Shown here one piece after another: positions 1-6,586 of a DNA stretch of 6,809 bases. A program made the translations under genes and the position numbers. Position 1 is the stretch's first letter. Each line of letters begins with the position of its first letter. Under the pieces are notes generated by a model. It was not told the DNA's origin and searched no databases. It was given only the letters and a program-made list of their open reading frames with translations. Source of the DNA: Candidatus Heimdallarchaeota archaeon (GTDB lineage Archaea; Asgardarchaeota; Heimdallarchaeia; Hodarchaeales; LC-3); assembly GCA_027364495.1 (NCBI GenBank), contig DAHXPE010000159.1, positions 1 to 6,809 on the forward strand, written 5' to 3'.

Positions 1-397
1 CCAATATATCAGGTCTAGGAATATCAGCAAAGTCAGTTTTACCTGTTTCTACTACCGACAGACCAATATCAGTTTTGACATACCCACAGACATCTAATCC
101 ATACCCTAATTCTTCAGCTTTGACAATATAATCAAGCGAATTATGTTTTATGGCTGTGGAAAGCGCTGTTATTTCAGGATAGACGCATTCAAAACCCATA
201 CATCTTAATATTTCAACTAAGTTGCCTCCGACAAACATGTAAGCTATTGGACGTTTTTTATTAGTCTTTAAACCAGTAATGTAATCATAATAAGCATTAT
301 TTAACTCTTTTTGAGTTTTTCTTCCCATTCCTAATTCCGGTTGTTCCGGCATATTTAATTCCGGCAACATATTTTTATAAAGTTCTTCTAACAACAT
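1..397 (-). CDS. 2-hydroxyacyl-CoA dehydratase / benzoyl-CoA reductase subunit, BcrB/HgdB-like (3' end outside window)
   Basis: Only the first 132 residues are present; the gene continues past the left edge. This is my own translation, starting at ATG 397-395 and open to base 1. A Shine-Dalgarno-like GAGTG lies at 408-404, six bases before the ATG. Visible family features are the N-terminal Rossmann-like start (KRPIAYMFVGGNLVEIL, about residues 48-64) and the segment GLDVCGYVKTDIG (about 100-112), whose Cys104 matches the conserved cysteine that ligates a [4Fe-4S] cluster in HgdB, BcrB and BcrC. The family either dehydrates 2-hydroxyacyl-CoA or reduces the ring of benzoyl-CoA, using electrons from an ATP-driven activator that is not in this window. 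It follows the BcrC-like gene by 14 bases, so the two are probably cotranscribed and form a heterodimer. The family is confident; the substrate is unknown. Confidence 0.85.
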   Translation of the reverse strand, partial: MLLEELYKNMLPELNMPEQPELGMGRKTQKELNNAYYDYITGLKTNKKRPIAYMFVGGNLVEILRCMGFECVYPEITALSTAIKHNSLDYIVKAEELGYGLDVCGYVKTDIGLSVVETGKTDFADIPRPDIL

Positions 398-411
398 TAT
401 ATTCACTCTTT

Positions 412-1614
412 TTAATCAAATAGTATGGATTCTAACAGGGTTTCTAATTGTAATCGTACATCTTCAAAATTTGATGATCGTTCTTCAAATTCAATATGAA
501 TATATTGGACATCCTTTCTAAACTTTTCAATTGCCTCTTTATATAGAACAAAATCTTCTAAAGCCGGTTCACAAAATTTAGCTGTTAAAAAAATCACCGC
601 TTTAGCTTTACTGTTGTCAATTCTTTCTAAAACCTCATTTTCTCTACCAAGAGGATTATGTCGAGTTGGCAAAGGTTTTGCTTTTTCTATGTAGGCTTTT
701 GATAATGCCTCCAATGGGTTCCCTTCAGTTGATATTGGTCCAGATAAAAAATTTTGACCTATTTGAAAATCTGAATCAATAATATGAAAACCTACATCTT
801 CAATAAGTTGAATGACTTCTACTGTTGGTTGTTCACAGAACGGGCCCATAACCAAAACGGGTATTATATCTCGTTTTTTAATAGATCTCTTTTTAATTTC
901 GCTTAAGGCAAGAGTAATTATTTTTTCATATTCTCTATTTGGAATTAAGCCTCTGAGTCTTAATAAGTAATAATATTCAGTAATAGAAATTTTTCCAAGA
1001 TTATTCACTCGTTCATTATTAATTTCATTTAAAATTTTAAAGATATGGTTAGATATGATTATTTGTTCTCGTAATTGTTCTGGGTTAAATGATTGACCGC
1101 TTATTTTCTCAAATTTAGCAATTAATCGTTTATACTCATTCATTAAATAAGTTATTGATCCTTTTGATTGGAAATTTTGTGGATAGTGCATCATATGGGT
1201 CGTCATATCTGGAAAATTTCGTTCAAAAATTCCTGCAAGATTTCTTGCCACATCGCAAATATACGGTGAAACAAATCCATCAAATTCTTTAATATCACCA
1301 ATTAATCCTAATTCTAGTGTACTTTTAGAAATAGAGCAAATAAATGACCCTAAATAAGCCTCAGAATGTGATATTTCTAAAATTTCTCCTCCTCCATACA
1401 AAGCAATTGACAGAATGCCGAATGATTCAATTAGTTCTTTGGGTACATAAACGGGAAAATACCCGACAATTTTTGCACCTGTGAGCTTGCTAAATTCTTT
1501 ATGGTTAGTAAAAGTGAGATCTTCATGCCATTCTTGAGTCAATTGAACAATTTCTTTTATAGAAGCATTTTCTTTTAGTGAAAAAAGATTTTTTTGCATA
1601 TATGTCTGTTCCAT
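412..1614 (-). CDS. 2-hydroxyacyl-CoA dehydratase / benzoyl-CoA reductase subunit, BcrC/HgdB-like
   Basis: A full-length 400-residue member of the HgdB/BcrB/BcrC family, close to the usual length of about 380-430. Three conserved cysteine contexts are visible: FICSIS (Cys93), SPYICDVARNL (Cys120) and the C-terminal AKFCEPALEDF (Cys348). These are the expected ligands of the [4Fe-4S] cluster. The KIVGYFPVYVPKELIES segment (about 48-64) is the usual N-terminal Rossmann-like start, and IPVLVMGPFC (251-260) opens the second half. The partner subunit is the next gene downstream. Such heterodimers receive one electron at very low potential from an ASKHA-type ATPase activator (HgdC or BcrAD) and either dehydrate a 2-hydroxyacyl-CoA or reduce an aromatic acyl-CoA. 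ATG 1614 has only a weak upstream purine stretch (GATGATGG); Met6 is an alternative start. No membrane segment is visible, so it is probably cytoplasmic. Family certain, substrate open. Confidence 0.88.
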   Translation of the reverse strand: MEQTYMQKNLFSLKENASIKEIVQLTQEWHEDLTFTNHKEFSKLTGAKIVGYFPVYVPKELIESFGILSIALYGGGEILEISHSEAYLGSFICSISKSTLELGLIGDIKEFDGFVSPYICDVARNLAGIFERNFPDMTTHMMHYPQNFQSKGSITYLMNEYKRLIAKFEKISGQSFNPEQLREQIIISNHIFKILNEINNERVNNLGKISITEYYYLLRLRGLIPNREYEKIITLALSEIKKRSIKKRDIIPVLVMGPFCEQPTVEVIQLIEDVGFHIIDSDFQIGQNFLSGPISTEGNPLEALSKAYIEKAKPLPTRHNPLGRENEVLERIDNSKAKAVIFLTAKFCEPALEDFVLYKEAIEKFRKDVQYIHIEFEERSSNFEDVRLQLETLLESILFD

Positions 1615-1654
1615 GGGTTTTAACCATCATCTTTCATGATTTAATTCTAAAATA

Positions 1655-2074
1655 TTATTTTACGCTTATAGCGTGAACTGGGCAATGCTGTAAACATTGC
1701 TGGATTTCGTAGTTACTACATAAATCACATTTTACAACTGTATTTAATTCAGCTATGGGCCAAATCAAATCAAATGGGCAGGCCTCAACACATTGAAGAC
1801 AGCCATTACATTTTTCAATATTAAATTTTATTGTGCCTTCTTCACGGTACAATGCTTGAGTATCACAATGATTCATACAATGAGCTATCTTACATTGATA
1901 GCATACATTTGATTTGTCTTTTCGATTATAAACATCAAAATTTACTTTAATTGCACTATTATTTCTCTGAACTAGTCTATCTGGATTATGAATTGAGGAA
2001 CATATAACTTCACATAGTTGGCAACCTGTACATACATTTAAATCAATTTTTAATCTACGCATCTGCTCGACCAT
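1655..2074 (-). CDS. Ferredoxin-like electron-transfer protein with four [4Fe-4S] motifs, AOR partner
   Basis: A 139-residue protein with sixteen cysteines in four groups, numbered from ATG 2074: C15/18/21/25, C58/61/66/70, C89/92/95/99 (CNGCLQCVEACPFD) and C116/119/127/131 (CDLCSNYEIQQCLQHCP). This is the HycB/DmsB-like polyferredoxin pattern and predicts four [4Fe-4S] clusters. Such proteins pass electrons to or from AOR-family catalytic subunits, as in AorA/AorB and BamC/BamB pairs. The ATG begins one base after the AOR stop codon (TGA, then T, then ATG), so translational coupling to the AOR gene is likely. An in-frame TTG at 2095 would add seven residues and overlap the AOR gene; I prefer the ATG. 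No signal peptide or membrane segment is visible, so it is cytoplasmic. The exact partner is inferred from position only. Confidence 0.85.
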   Translation of the reverse strand: MVEQMRRLKIDLNVCTGCQLCEVICSSIHNPDRLVQRNNSAIKVNFDVYNRKDKSNVCYQCKIAHCMNHCDTQALYREEGTIKFNIEKCNGCLQCVEACPFDLIWPIAELNTVVKCDLCSNYEIQQCLQHCPVHAISVK

Positions 2075-2075
2075 A

Positions 2076-3962
2076 TCAATCAATCTCTGGTTCAACTAAG
2101 GCTAACGAACCATCCTTTTGAACATAGTTTCTTAATTCATAATATTTATGCAACATATTTTGGAATTTTTCTCTCTCAATATGATGTCCTGTGGTCGGAA
2201 GTCCCTTTAATGGCATTGGTTCATCAAAATAACGTTTTGGAAGTGTGTCTGAAGCAAAACCAACATTAAAATGCTTTTCATTAATCCAACGTTCTAAATT
2301 AATTACTCTTTTTCCGACATTTTCGAGATCTTCTTCAGTTACATTCATCCCTAAACCATAATTAAGTAGTTCCTTGAATTCAGGATATCCTAGGAGATTT
2401 GGTGAATTAAATCCCTGACAAATAAATCTACATAGACCTAGGCAATCTTCCATAGCAAAAATATTTTCTGAAAAAAATACCTCATATTCTTTTGTTTCAT
2501 AACTGGTTGGATCACGTTTGATTGTTGCTCTATATAGTTTATTTATTACTTCATCAGGAATATTTGTCAAAATATCAAGTGTTGGTCTTGATCGTAAATG
2601 ATCAGCTCCACGTGTTGATGTTGCAATTCCGAGTGAAAAAGATTTAATATAACGAACATCATGTGGATCCGACTGAGGTAATCCTTTTATAGCTGTAATT
2701 AATTCATCAGTTATGTCTTTTCCCGTTATTTTCTTTAACTTCTCCAGAGCTAGTCGTCCATCAGCTACTACATCACCAAAATCTTCCCTCAAACTCAGCT
2801 TTTGGAGTAGAATAACGGTTCCTTCATAATTACCAAAACTTAAGTCGAGACCACCTGTATGCTCTTTTGTAAGCACTTTTGTTTCAAAAAGCTCATAAAA
2901 CCAGCTTAAAACACTGCCAGTACTTGATGCATCGAGACCTAAATCATTTACTAAGTTATTCAATCTAATAACAAGTTGTGGATCTCCAATACCTAAATTT
3001 GCACCCATCAATCCCACAGTAGAGTATTCTGGACCTTCTCCATTCTTTAAATTGCCCATTGGTTCAGTGTTTCTGTGTCGACAATGAACCACACAATTTG
3101 AACAGGAAACCATTCTTTCAACAAAATGATGGATTTCTTCAGCATTTAATTGATCACTAAAAGAGTTAATTGTACTATTTTTAGTACGAATTGCCCCGAT
3201 TAAATTACTAACATTATATAATAATGGAGTACCAAGGGTACCTAAAGCACGAATAATTTTTGAATTAGCTAGCTTTTCATTCTGTTTTTCGACAGTATTA
3301 AAAAACTTATCTGGTTCTGCAATTAAAACTCCAAAGCCACCTGAAGCTACAATTGCTTTGAGTTTTTTAGAGCCCATAACTGCCCCTGATCCTCCTCTTC
3401 CAGCTGCATTCTTTAAACCATTTATTATACAAGCGTATCGAACAAGATTTTCACCAGCAGGTCCAATACATGCAGTTTTTGCATTCGGATCAATTGTCTC
3501 ATTAATTGCTTTTTGAGTCTCACTTGTAGTTTTCCCCCAAAGTGTTTCTGCTGATTTAAATTCTATTTTTCCATCTTTTAAATGTAAATAAATGGGTTTT
3601 TTTGCTTTTCCAGTTATAATCAGGACGTCAAATCCTGAATAACGCATATACGTTGGGAAAAATCCTCCCATATTCGAATCACAAAAAACTCGTGATTCGG
3701 GTGAAACAGTTGTTACATTCATTCTTGAACTGCTGGGTGCACCTGTTCCTGTTAAAATTCCGGTTCCAAAAATTAAAGGTGTTCTAGGATCGAATGCATC
3801 TAGTATTCCTGTGTCTGATAATATTTTATGTAAATACACCATATTCAGGCCTCTCCCACCCAAATATCTTGTAGAATATTTTTCAGGTATGAATTCTACC
3901 GTGTATGTTTCATCAGTGAGATTGACTCGTGCTAATTTTCTTTGTAACATTGGTGATTCCAT
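2076..3962 (-). CDS. Aldehyde ferredoxin oxidoreductase family (tungsten/molybdenum pterin) catalytic subunit
   Basis: A full-length protein of 628 residues, normal for the AOR family. Numbered from ATG 3962: the N-terminal pterin-binding domain has LGGRGLN (about 34-40), SSRMNV (about 78-83) and the GENLVRY...NAAGRGGSGAVMGSKKLKAI block (about 170-204). The cubane ligands are C287-x2-C290-x3-C294 (CSNCVVHC) plus C511 in DCLGLC. Glu312 in GPEYST and His455 in RGADHLR fall where Pyrococcus furiosus AOR has its active-site Glu313 and His448. Family members oxidise aldehydes to acids with ferredoxin, run the reverse reaction, or in the case of BamB reduce benzoyl-CoA. The start is set by AGGTGG five bases upstream; an in-frame GTG at 3971 would overlap the MoaD-like gene. 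It lies between a MoaD-like gene and a ferredoxin gene, both relevant to its cofactor and electron supply. Substrate unknown. Confidence 0.92.
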   Translation of the reverse strand: MESPMLQRKLARVNLTDETYTVEFIPEKYSTRYLGGRGLNMVYLHKILSDTGILDAFDPRTPLIFGTGILTGTGAPSSSRMNVTTVSPESRVFCDSNMGGFFPTYMRYSGFDVLIITGKAKKPIYLHLKDGKIEFKSAETLWGKTTSETQKAINETIDPNAKTACIGPAGENLVRYACIINGLKNAAGRGGSGAVMGSKKLKAIVASGGFGVLIAEPDKFFNTVEKQNEKLANSKIIRALGTLGTPLLYNVSNLIGAIRTKNSTINSFSDQLNAEEIHHFVERMVSCSNCVVHCRHRNTEPMGNLKNGEGPEYSTVGLMGANLGIGDPQLVIRLNNLVNDLGLDASSTGSVLSWFYELFETKVLTKEHTGGLDLSFGNYEGTVILLQKLSLREDFGDVVADGRLALEKLKKITGKDITDELITAIKGLPQSDPHDVRYIKSFSLGIATSTRGADHLRSRPTLDILTNIPDEVINKLYRATIKRDPTSYETKEYEVFFSENIFAMEDCLGLCRFICQGFNSPNLLGYPEFKELLNYGLGMNVTEEDLENVGKRVINLERWINEKHFNVGFASDTLPKRYFDEPMPLKGLPTTGHHIEREKFQNMLHKYYELRNYVQKDGSLALVEPEID

Positions 3963-3963
3963 T

Positions 3964-4245
3964 TTATCCACCTGCCATTACAAAGGAAATTATCATATTA
4001 TCTCCATCTTTTAAAGAGGCAGTATTTCGTTGATTATACATAATTATCTCATTATTAACTATACAAAGGTAATTTGGATGAATAATGCCATCATTGCTTA
4101 TTTCAGAATATAAGTCGTTACTAATATTTTTTAATTTTAAAACCACATCCTGTGTTGAAATATTTTGTCGTTCATCTACTATTGTGAACTCCTTCATACC
4201 GATTGGAGACAATTTAGGTGAAATTATTTTTAAAAAAACTTTCAT
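3964..4245 (-). CDS. MoaD/ThiS-like beta-grasp sulfur-carrier protein
   Basis: A 93-residue protein that begins MKVFLKI, the typical first strand of the MoaD/ThiS ubiquitin-like fold, and ends in VMAGG. The terminal Gly-Gly is the site that is adenylated and thiocarboxylated in this family. The segment LKDGDNMIISFVMAGG (78-93) matches the family's ending of the form L.dGD.v.i.p...GG. MoaD donates sulfur to make the dithiolene of molybdopterin, the cofactor of AOR enzymes, and MoaD-like genes are often found next to AOR genes. It sits immediately upstream of the AOR gene, which supports a role in its cofactor or maturation. An in-frame GTG at 4260 would add five residues, but the ATG at 4245 gives the canonical N-terminus. 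A role in thiamine synthesis or tRNA thiolation (ThiS, Urm1/SAMP-like) cannot be excluded from sequence alone. Confidence 0.8.
   Translation of the reverse strand: MKVFLKIISPKLSPIGMKEFTIVDERQNISTQDVVLKLKNISNDLYSEISNDGIIHPNYLCIVNNEIIMYNQRNTASLKDGDNMIISFVMAGG
3968..3973 (-). promoter_or_regulatory. Shine-Dalgarno site for the AOR gene, inside the end of the MoaD-like gene
   Basis: On the minus strand AGGTGG lies five bases before ATG 3962. It is also part of the codons for the Ala-Gly-Gly end of the upstream MoaD-like protein, whose TAA stop (3966-3964) is one base before the AOR ATG. This decides the AOR start in favour of ATG 3962 over GTG 3971 and suggests translational coupling of the two genes. 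Seen directly in the sequence; activity is inferred. Confidence 0.6.
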
Positions 4246-4295
4246 TATAAAACCAATCACAAATATTACTTAAATCGCCTTATTTTTTATGAATA

Positions 4296-6164
4296 TTATT
4301 TTCCTTGAAAATTTGGCGGACGTTTTTCTAAAAATGCTTGAATGCCTTCTACTCTATCTTCAGTATTGAAGACTTCATTAAAGGATTTAGTTTCAAAATC
4401 TAAACCTGATTCGATGTCAACTTTAGAAGCAATTTTGATACTAGATTTTGCTTTTTGAATGGCTAGAGGTGCGTTGTGTTGAATTTTCTTTGCTAATTTC
4501 ATAGTAACATCCATTAATTCAGCATCAGGAACAACTTGGCTTATGATTCCCCAAGAAAGTGTCTGATTAGCATCTATAATATCCCCAACCAAAATCATTT
4601 CAGAAGCTCTAGCTGAACCAATCAATTTAGTTAAACGTTGAGTGCCACCAGCTCCAGGTATTATCCCAAGTTTAACTTCGGGTTGACCAAATTTGGCTTT
4701 TGCACTAGAAATACGTATATCAGTAGCTAGTGCTAACTCCATACCACCTCCTAAAGCAAACCCATTGATAACCGAAATTGTCGGAATGGCTAATGTTTCA
4801 ATTGCAGAAATTGCATTTCTACTAGCTAAGCCTATATCAGATATGATTTCATTATTTACAGATTTTAAATCAAGTCCTGAACCAAAATATTTACCTGTAC
4901 CAGTTACAATTAAAACATCGGCTGATTTTTTCCATTCAATTTCATGAACGGCTTTTAAAAGCTCATTAAAGCACTCCAATCCAAGTTGATTTGATGGTGG
5001 TGAATCTATTTGTATTGTAGCAATTCGATCTTCCTCTATCAACTTAATATGATTGTATTTTGGTCTTTGACTATGCTGATTAAGCGCTTTTAAGGGAATA
5101 TTGTCTCCAGTAAGTGGACAAAATGTGAAATTGTCAATACAATCTTTAACGTGCGAACAAAATACGCAGTCATTTTTAAAGCCTAAATCTTTTACATTTA
5201 CTTTAATATAGCTCATTATATTTTTATTTACAAAATCCAATCCAGAAATAAAACTTACTAATGCTTCATTGAAAGGAACTTTGATATTATTTTCATGAGC
5301 TATTTCAACAATTTTTCCATTTAAATATTGAACTTCAGTCTGTCTATGATTTTCAATATCAATTAGCATACTTGGTTTGTGATGGCCACCTTTTTTCAAG
5401 TATTCAATAGCTCTATCATAAAAATCTGAACTAAGTTTGACATTGTCTAATCCAGCAACATAAATAGCTTCTTTCAACACATTACAAACCATGTGATATG
5501 TTTCTTGGAAGGACATAGCTTCTTTCATAGTCATTTGTGTTATAGCACAGATTCCAGATAAAGTAGCATTAAGAATTCCTTTTTCCCAGATTTTAACTTG
5601 TATATCAGGATCAAATTTCGTTGTTAGCCCAGATTCAGAAAATAAAGTAGCAATAGCTTTAGCTGTTTCATCCGCTTCTGAACTTAAGGTACCAACATAA
5701 TTAGGAGGGTTAAAAAAAGTCATATCAATTATACCTGGCGATACAAGATTACCAGCATAATTAATTACTGCTCGTATTGCTCGTTCTTTTCCATAGACTT
5801 TTGCAATATCTGCTTCAGTTCCAATACCATTTTGATAGCTGACAAAAAAGGTATCTGGTCCGACAACATCTTTTAAATCTTGCAATACTTGATTAAGGAA
5901 AGTTGTTTTTACAGCAATAAAAACAACATTTGGATTAAACTTTTTAAGATCTTTAAGATTGGTTAATAAATTATCGCGCTTAAAATTAGCCGTAAAGGCA
6001 TTAAAACCGACTATTTTAAGCCCATTTGTCTTGATTGCATCTATGTGGCTCTGCCAAACATCAACAAGTACAAGTTCAGGGTTTTTTTCGGCTAAATGTG
6101 CTCCAAGAAGACCTCCACTAGGACCTGCTCCTATAATTGCTATTCTCAAATCTTTTACACTCAT
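4296..6164 (-). CDS. Bifunctional fusion: ketopantoate-reductase-type dehydrogenase + enoyl-CoA hydratase
   Basis: 622 residues in two enzyme domains. Residues 1-310 form a complete ketopantoate reductase (PanE/ApbA)-type NAD(P)H dehydrogenase: IIGAGPSGG (10-18) is the dinucleotide-binding glycine loop; AVKTTF, SYQNGIGTE and the catalytic-lysine motif K195-x3-N199 follow; HKPSMLIDIENHRQTE (262-277) supplies Ser265, Asp269 and Glu277. Residues 311-375 are a linker containing C333, C336, C342 and C349. Residues 376-622 are a crotonase: the oxyanion-hole segments FGSGLDL (427-433) and NGFALGGGMEL (467-477), with both acidic residues of active hydratases present, Glu476 and Glu496 (FGQPEVKLGIIPGAGG). 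Both halves therefore look active. ATG 6164 overlaps the ligase stop by ATGA. The domain order resembles archaeal hydroxyacyl-CoA dehydrogenase/crotonyl-CoA hydratase fusions, but with a different dehydrogenase family. It probably acts on acyl-CoA or a 2-oxo/2-hydroxy acid; the substrate is unknown. Confidence 0.88.
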   Translation of the reverse strand: MSVKDLRIAIIGAGPSGGLLGAHLAEKNPELVLVDVWQSHIDAIKTNGLKIVGFNAFTANFKRDNLLTNLKDLKKFNPNVVFIAVKTTFLNQVLQDLKDVVGPDTFFVSYQNGIGTEADIAKVYGKERAIRAVINYAGNLVSPGIIDMTFFNPPNYVGTLSSEADETAKAIATLFSESGLTTKFDPDIQVKIWEKGILNATLSGICAITQMTMKEAMSFQETYHMVCNVLKEAIYVAGLDNVKLSSDFYDRAIEYLKKGGHHKPSMLIDIENHRQTEVQYLNGKIVEIAHENNIKVPFNEALVSFISGLDFVNKNIMSYIKVNVKDLGFKNDCVFCSHVKDCIDNFTFCPLTGDNIPLKALNQHSQRPKYNHIKLIEEDRIATIQIDSPPSNQLGLECFNELLKAVHEIEWKKSADVLIVTGTGKYFGSGLDLKSVNNEIISDIGLASRNAISAIETLAIPTISVINGFALGGGMELALATDIRISSAKAKFGQPEVKLGIIPGAGGTQRLTKLIGSARASEMILVGDIIDANQTLSWGIISQVVPDAELMDVTMKLAKKIQHNAPLAIQKAKSSIKIASKVDIESGLDFETKSFNEVFNTEDRVEGIQAFLEKRPPNFQGK

Positions 6165-6586
6165 AAACTTACTTCTTGTTCATTCAATTTAGAATATTTT
6201 TCTCTCAGCACCCTATGAAGAATTTTTCCGCTTGAAGTTCGTGGCATCTCCTCCATAGAAAGAAAAATGATCTTTTTAGGTCGTTTATAACTAGATAATG
6301 TCCTCTTGCAATAATCCATGATTTCTAATTCTGTTAATTTACCTTTGTACTTTTCATCTGGAATTACAAAGGCTGTGACTAATTCACCCCATTTATCATC
6401 CGGAATGCCTAAAGCGGCGCAATCAACAATGCCTTCATGAGATGTAATTGCAGTTTCAATTTCTGATGGGAAAACTTTTTCTCCACCTGTTATTATAATA
6501 TTATGTTTTCTATCAACTAAATAATAAAAACCATCCTTATCACGTCGTGCCATATCTCCAGAAAAAATAACATTTACATCACTCAT
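6161..6586 (-). CDS. AMP-forming acyl-CoA ligase, C-terminal domain only (truncated by strand flip)
   Basis: The 141-residue reading frame covers only the last quarter of an acyl-CoA synthetase of about 500-550 residues. Visible motifs are SGDMARRD (9-16, motif A7), DRKHNIIITGGEKVFPSEIE (25-44, A8 hinge), IPDDKWGE (61-68) and PRTSSGK121 (A10, with the lysine that catalyses adenylation). Homology appears to start around residue 8; residues 1-7 are probably not native. TAG and TGA stops lie in frame just before ATG 6586, and the AAGGA there directly abuts the ATG, so this is unlikely to be a designed start. The gene ends in an ATGA overlap with the dehydrogenase-hydratase fusion, so an intact version would be the preceding operon gene. 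The intact enzyme would join an acid to CoA with ATP. The N-terminal adenylation domain is missing in this orientation. Confidence 0.75.
   Translation of the reverse strand: MSDVNVIFSGDMARRDKDGFYYLVDRKHNIIITGGEKVFPSEIETAITSHEGIVDCAALGIPDDKWGELVTAFVIPDEKYKGKLTELEIMDYCKRTLSSYKRPKKIIFLSMEEMPRTSSGKILHRVLREKYSKLNEQEVSL
6561..6586. other. Strand-flip junction between two ligase fragments
   Basis: Left of this interval the minus strand encodes motifs A7-A10 of an acyl-CoA ligase; right of it the plus strand encodes the earlier A4/A5 region of the same family. Both readings converge here, and the interval is open on both strands. GAAAAA at 6561-6566 fits both the Phe-Ser codons read leftwards on the minus strand and the Glu-Lys codons read rightwards on the plus strand, so a short microhomology join is plausible. 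No transposase, integrase or long inverted repeat is visible inside the window. Confidence 0.6.

Noticed and set aside
1626..1640. Small hairpin ATCAT-CTTTC-ATGAT between the ferredoxin and BcrC-like genes
   Set aside because: The five-pair stem is nearly all A/T with no following T-run, so it is too weak to call a terminator; it also sits inside an apparent operon.
2075..2095. TTG start at 2095 for the ferredoxin gene
   Set aside because: It would overlap the AOR gene by 20 bases. The ATG at 2074, one base after the AOR stop, gives the usual compact junction.
3811..4273. Two short plus-strand open frames (3811-4014 and 4085-4273)
   Set aside because: They lie opposite the AOR and MoaD-like genes, have no recognisable domain and no credible ribosome binding site; they are antisense shadows.
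4261..4295. A/T-rich gap before the MoaD-like gene, considered as an internal promoter
   Set aside because: A TATA-like string is expected by chance at this base composition, and no paired element (BRE, or -35 and -10) is convincing.
4693..6192. Two plus-strand open frames (4693-4947 and 5959-6192)
   Set aside because: They are antisense to well-conserved parts of the dehydrogenase-hydratase fusion and have no independent evidence of coding.
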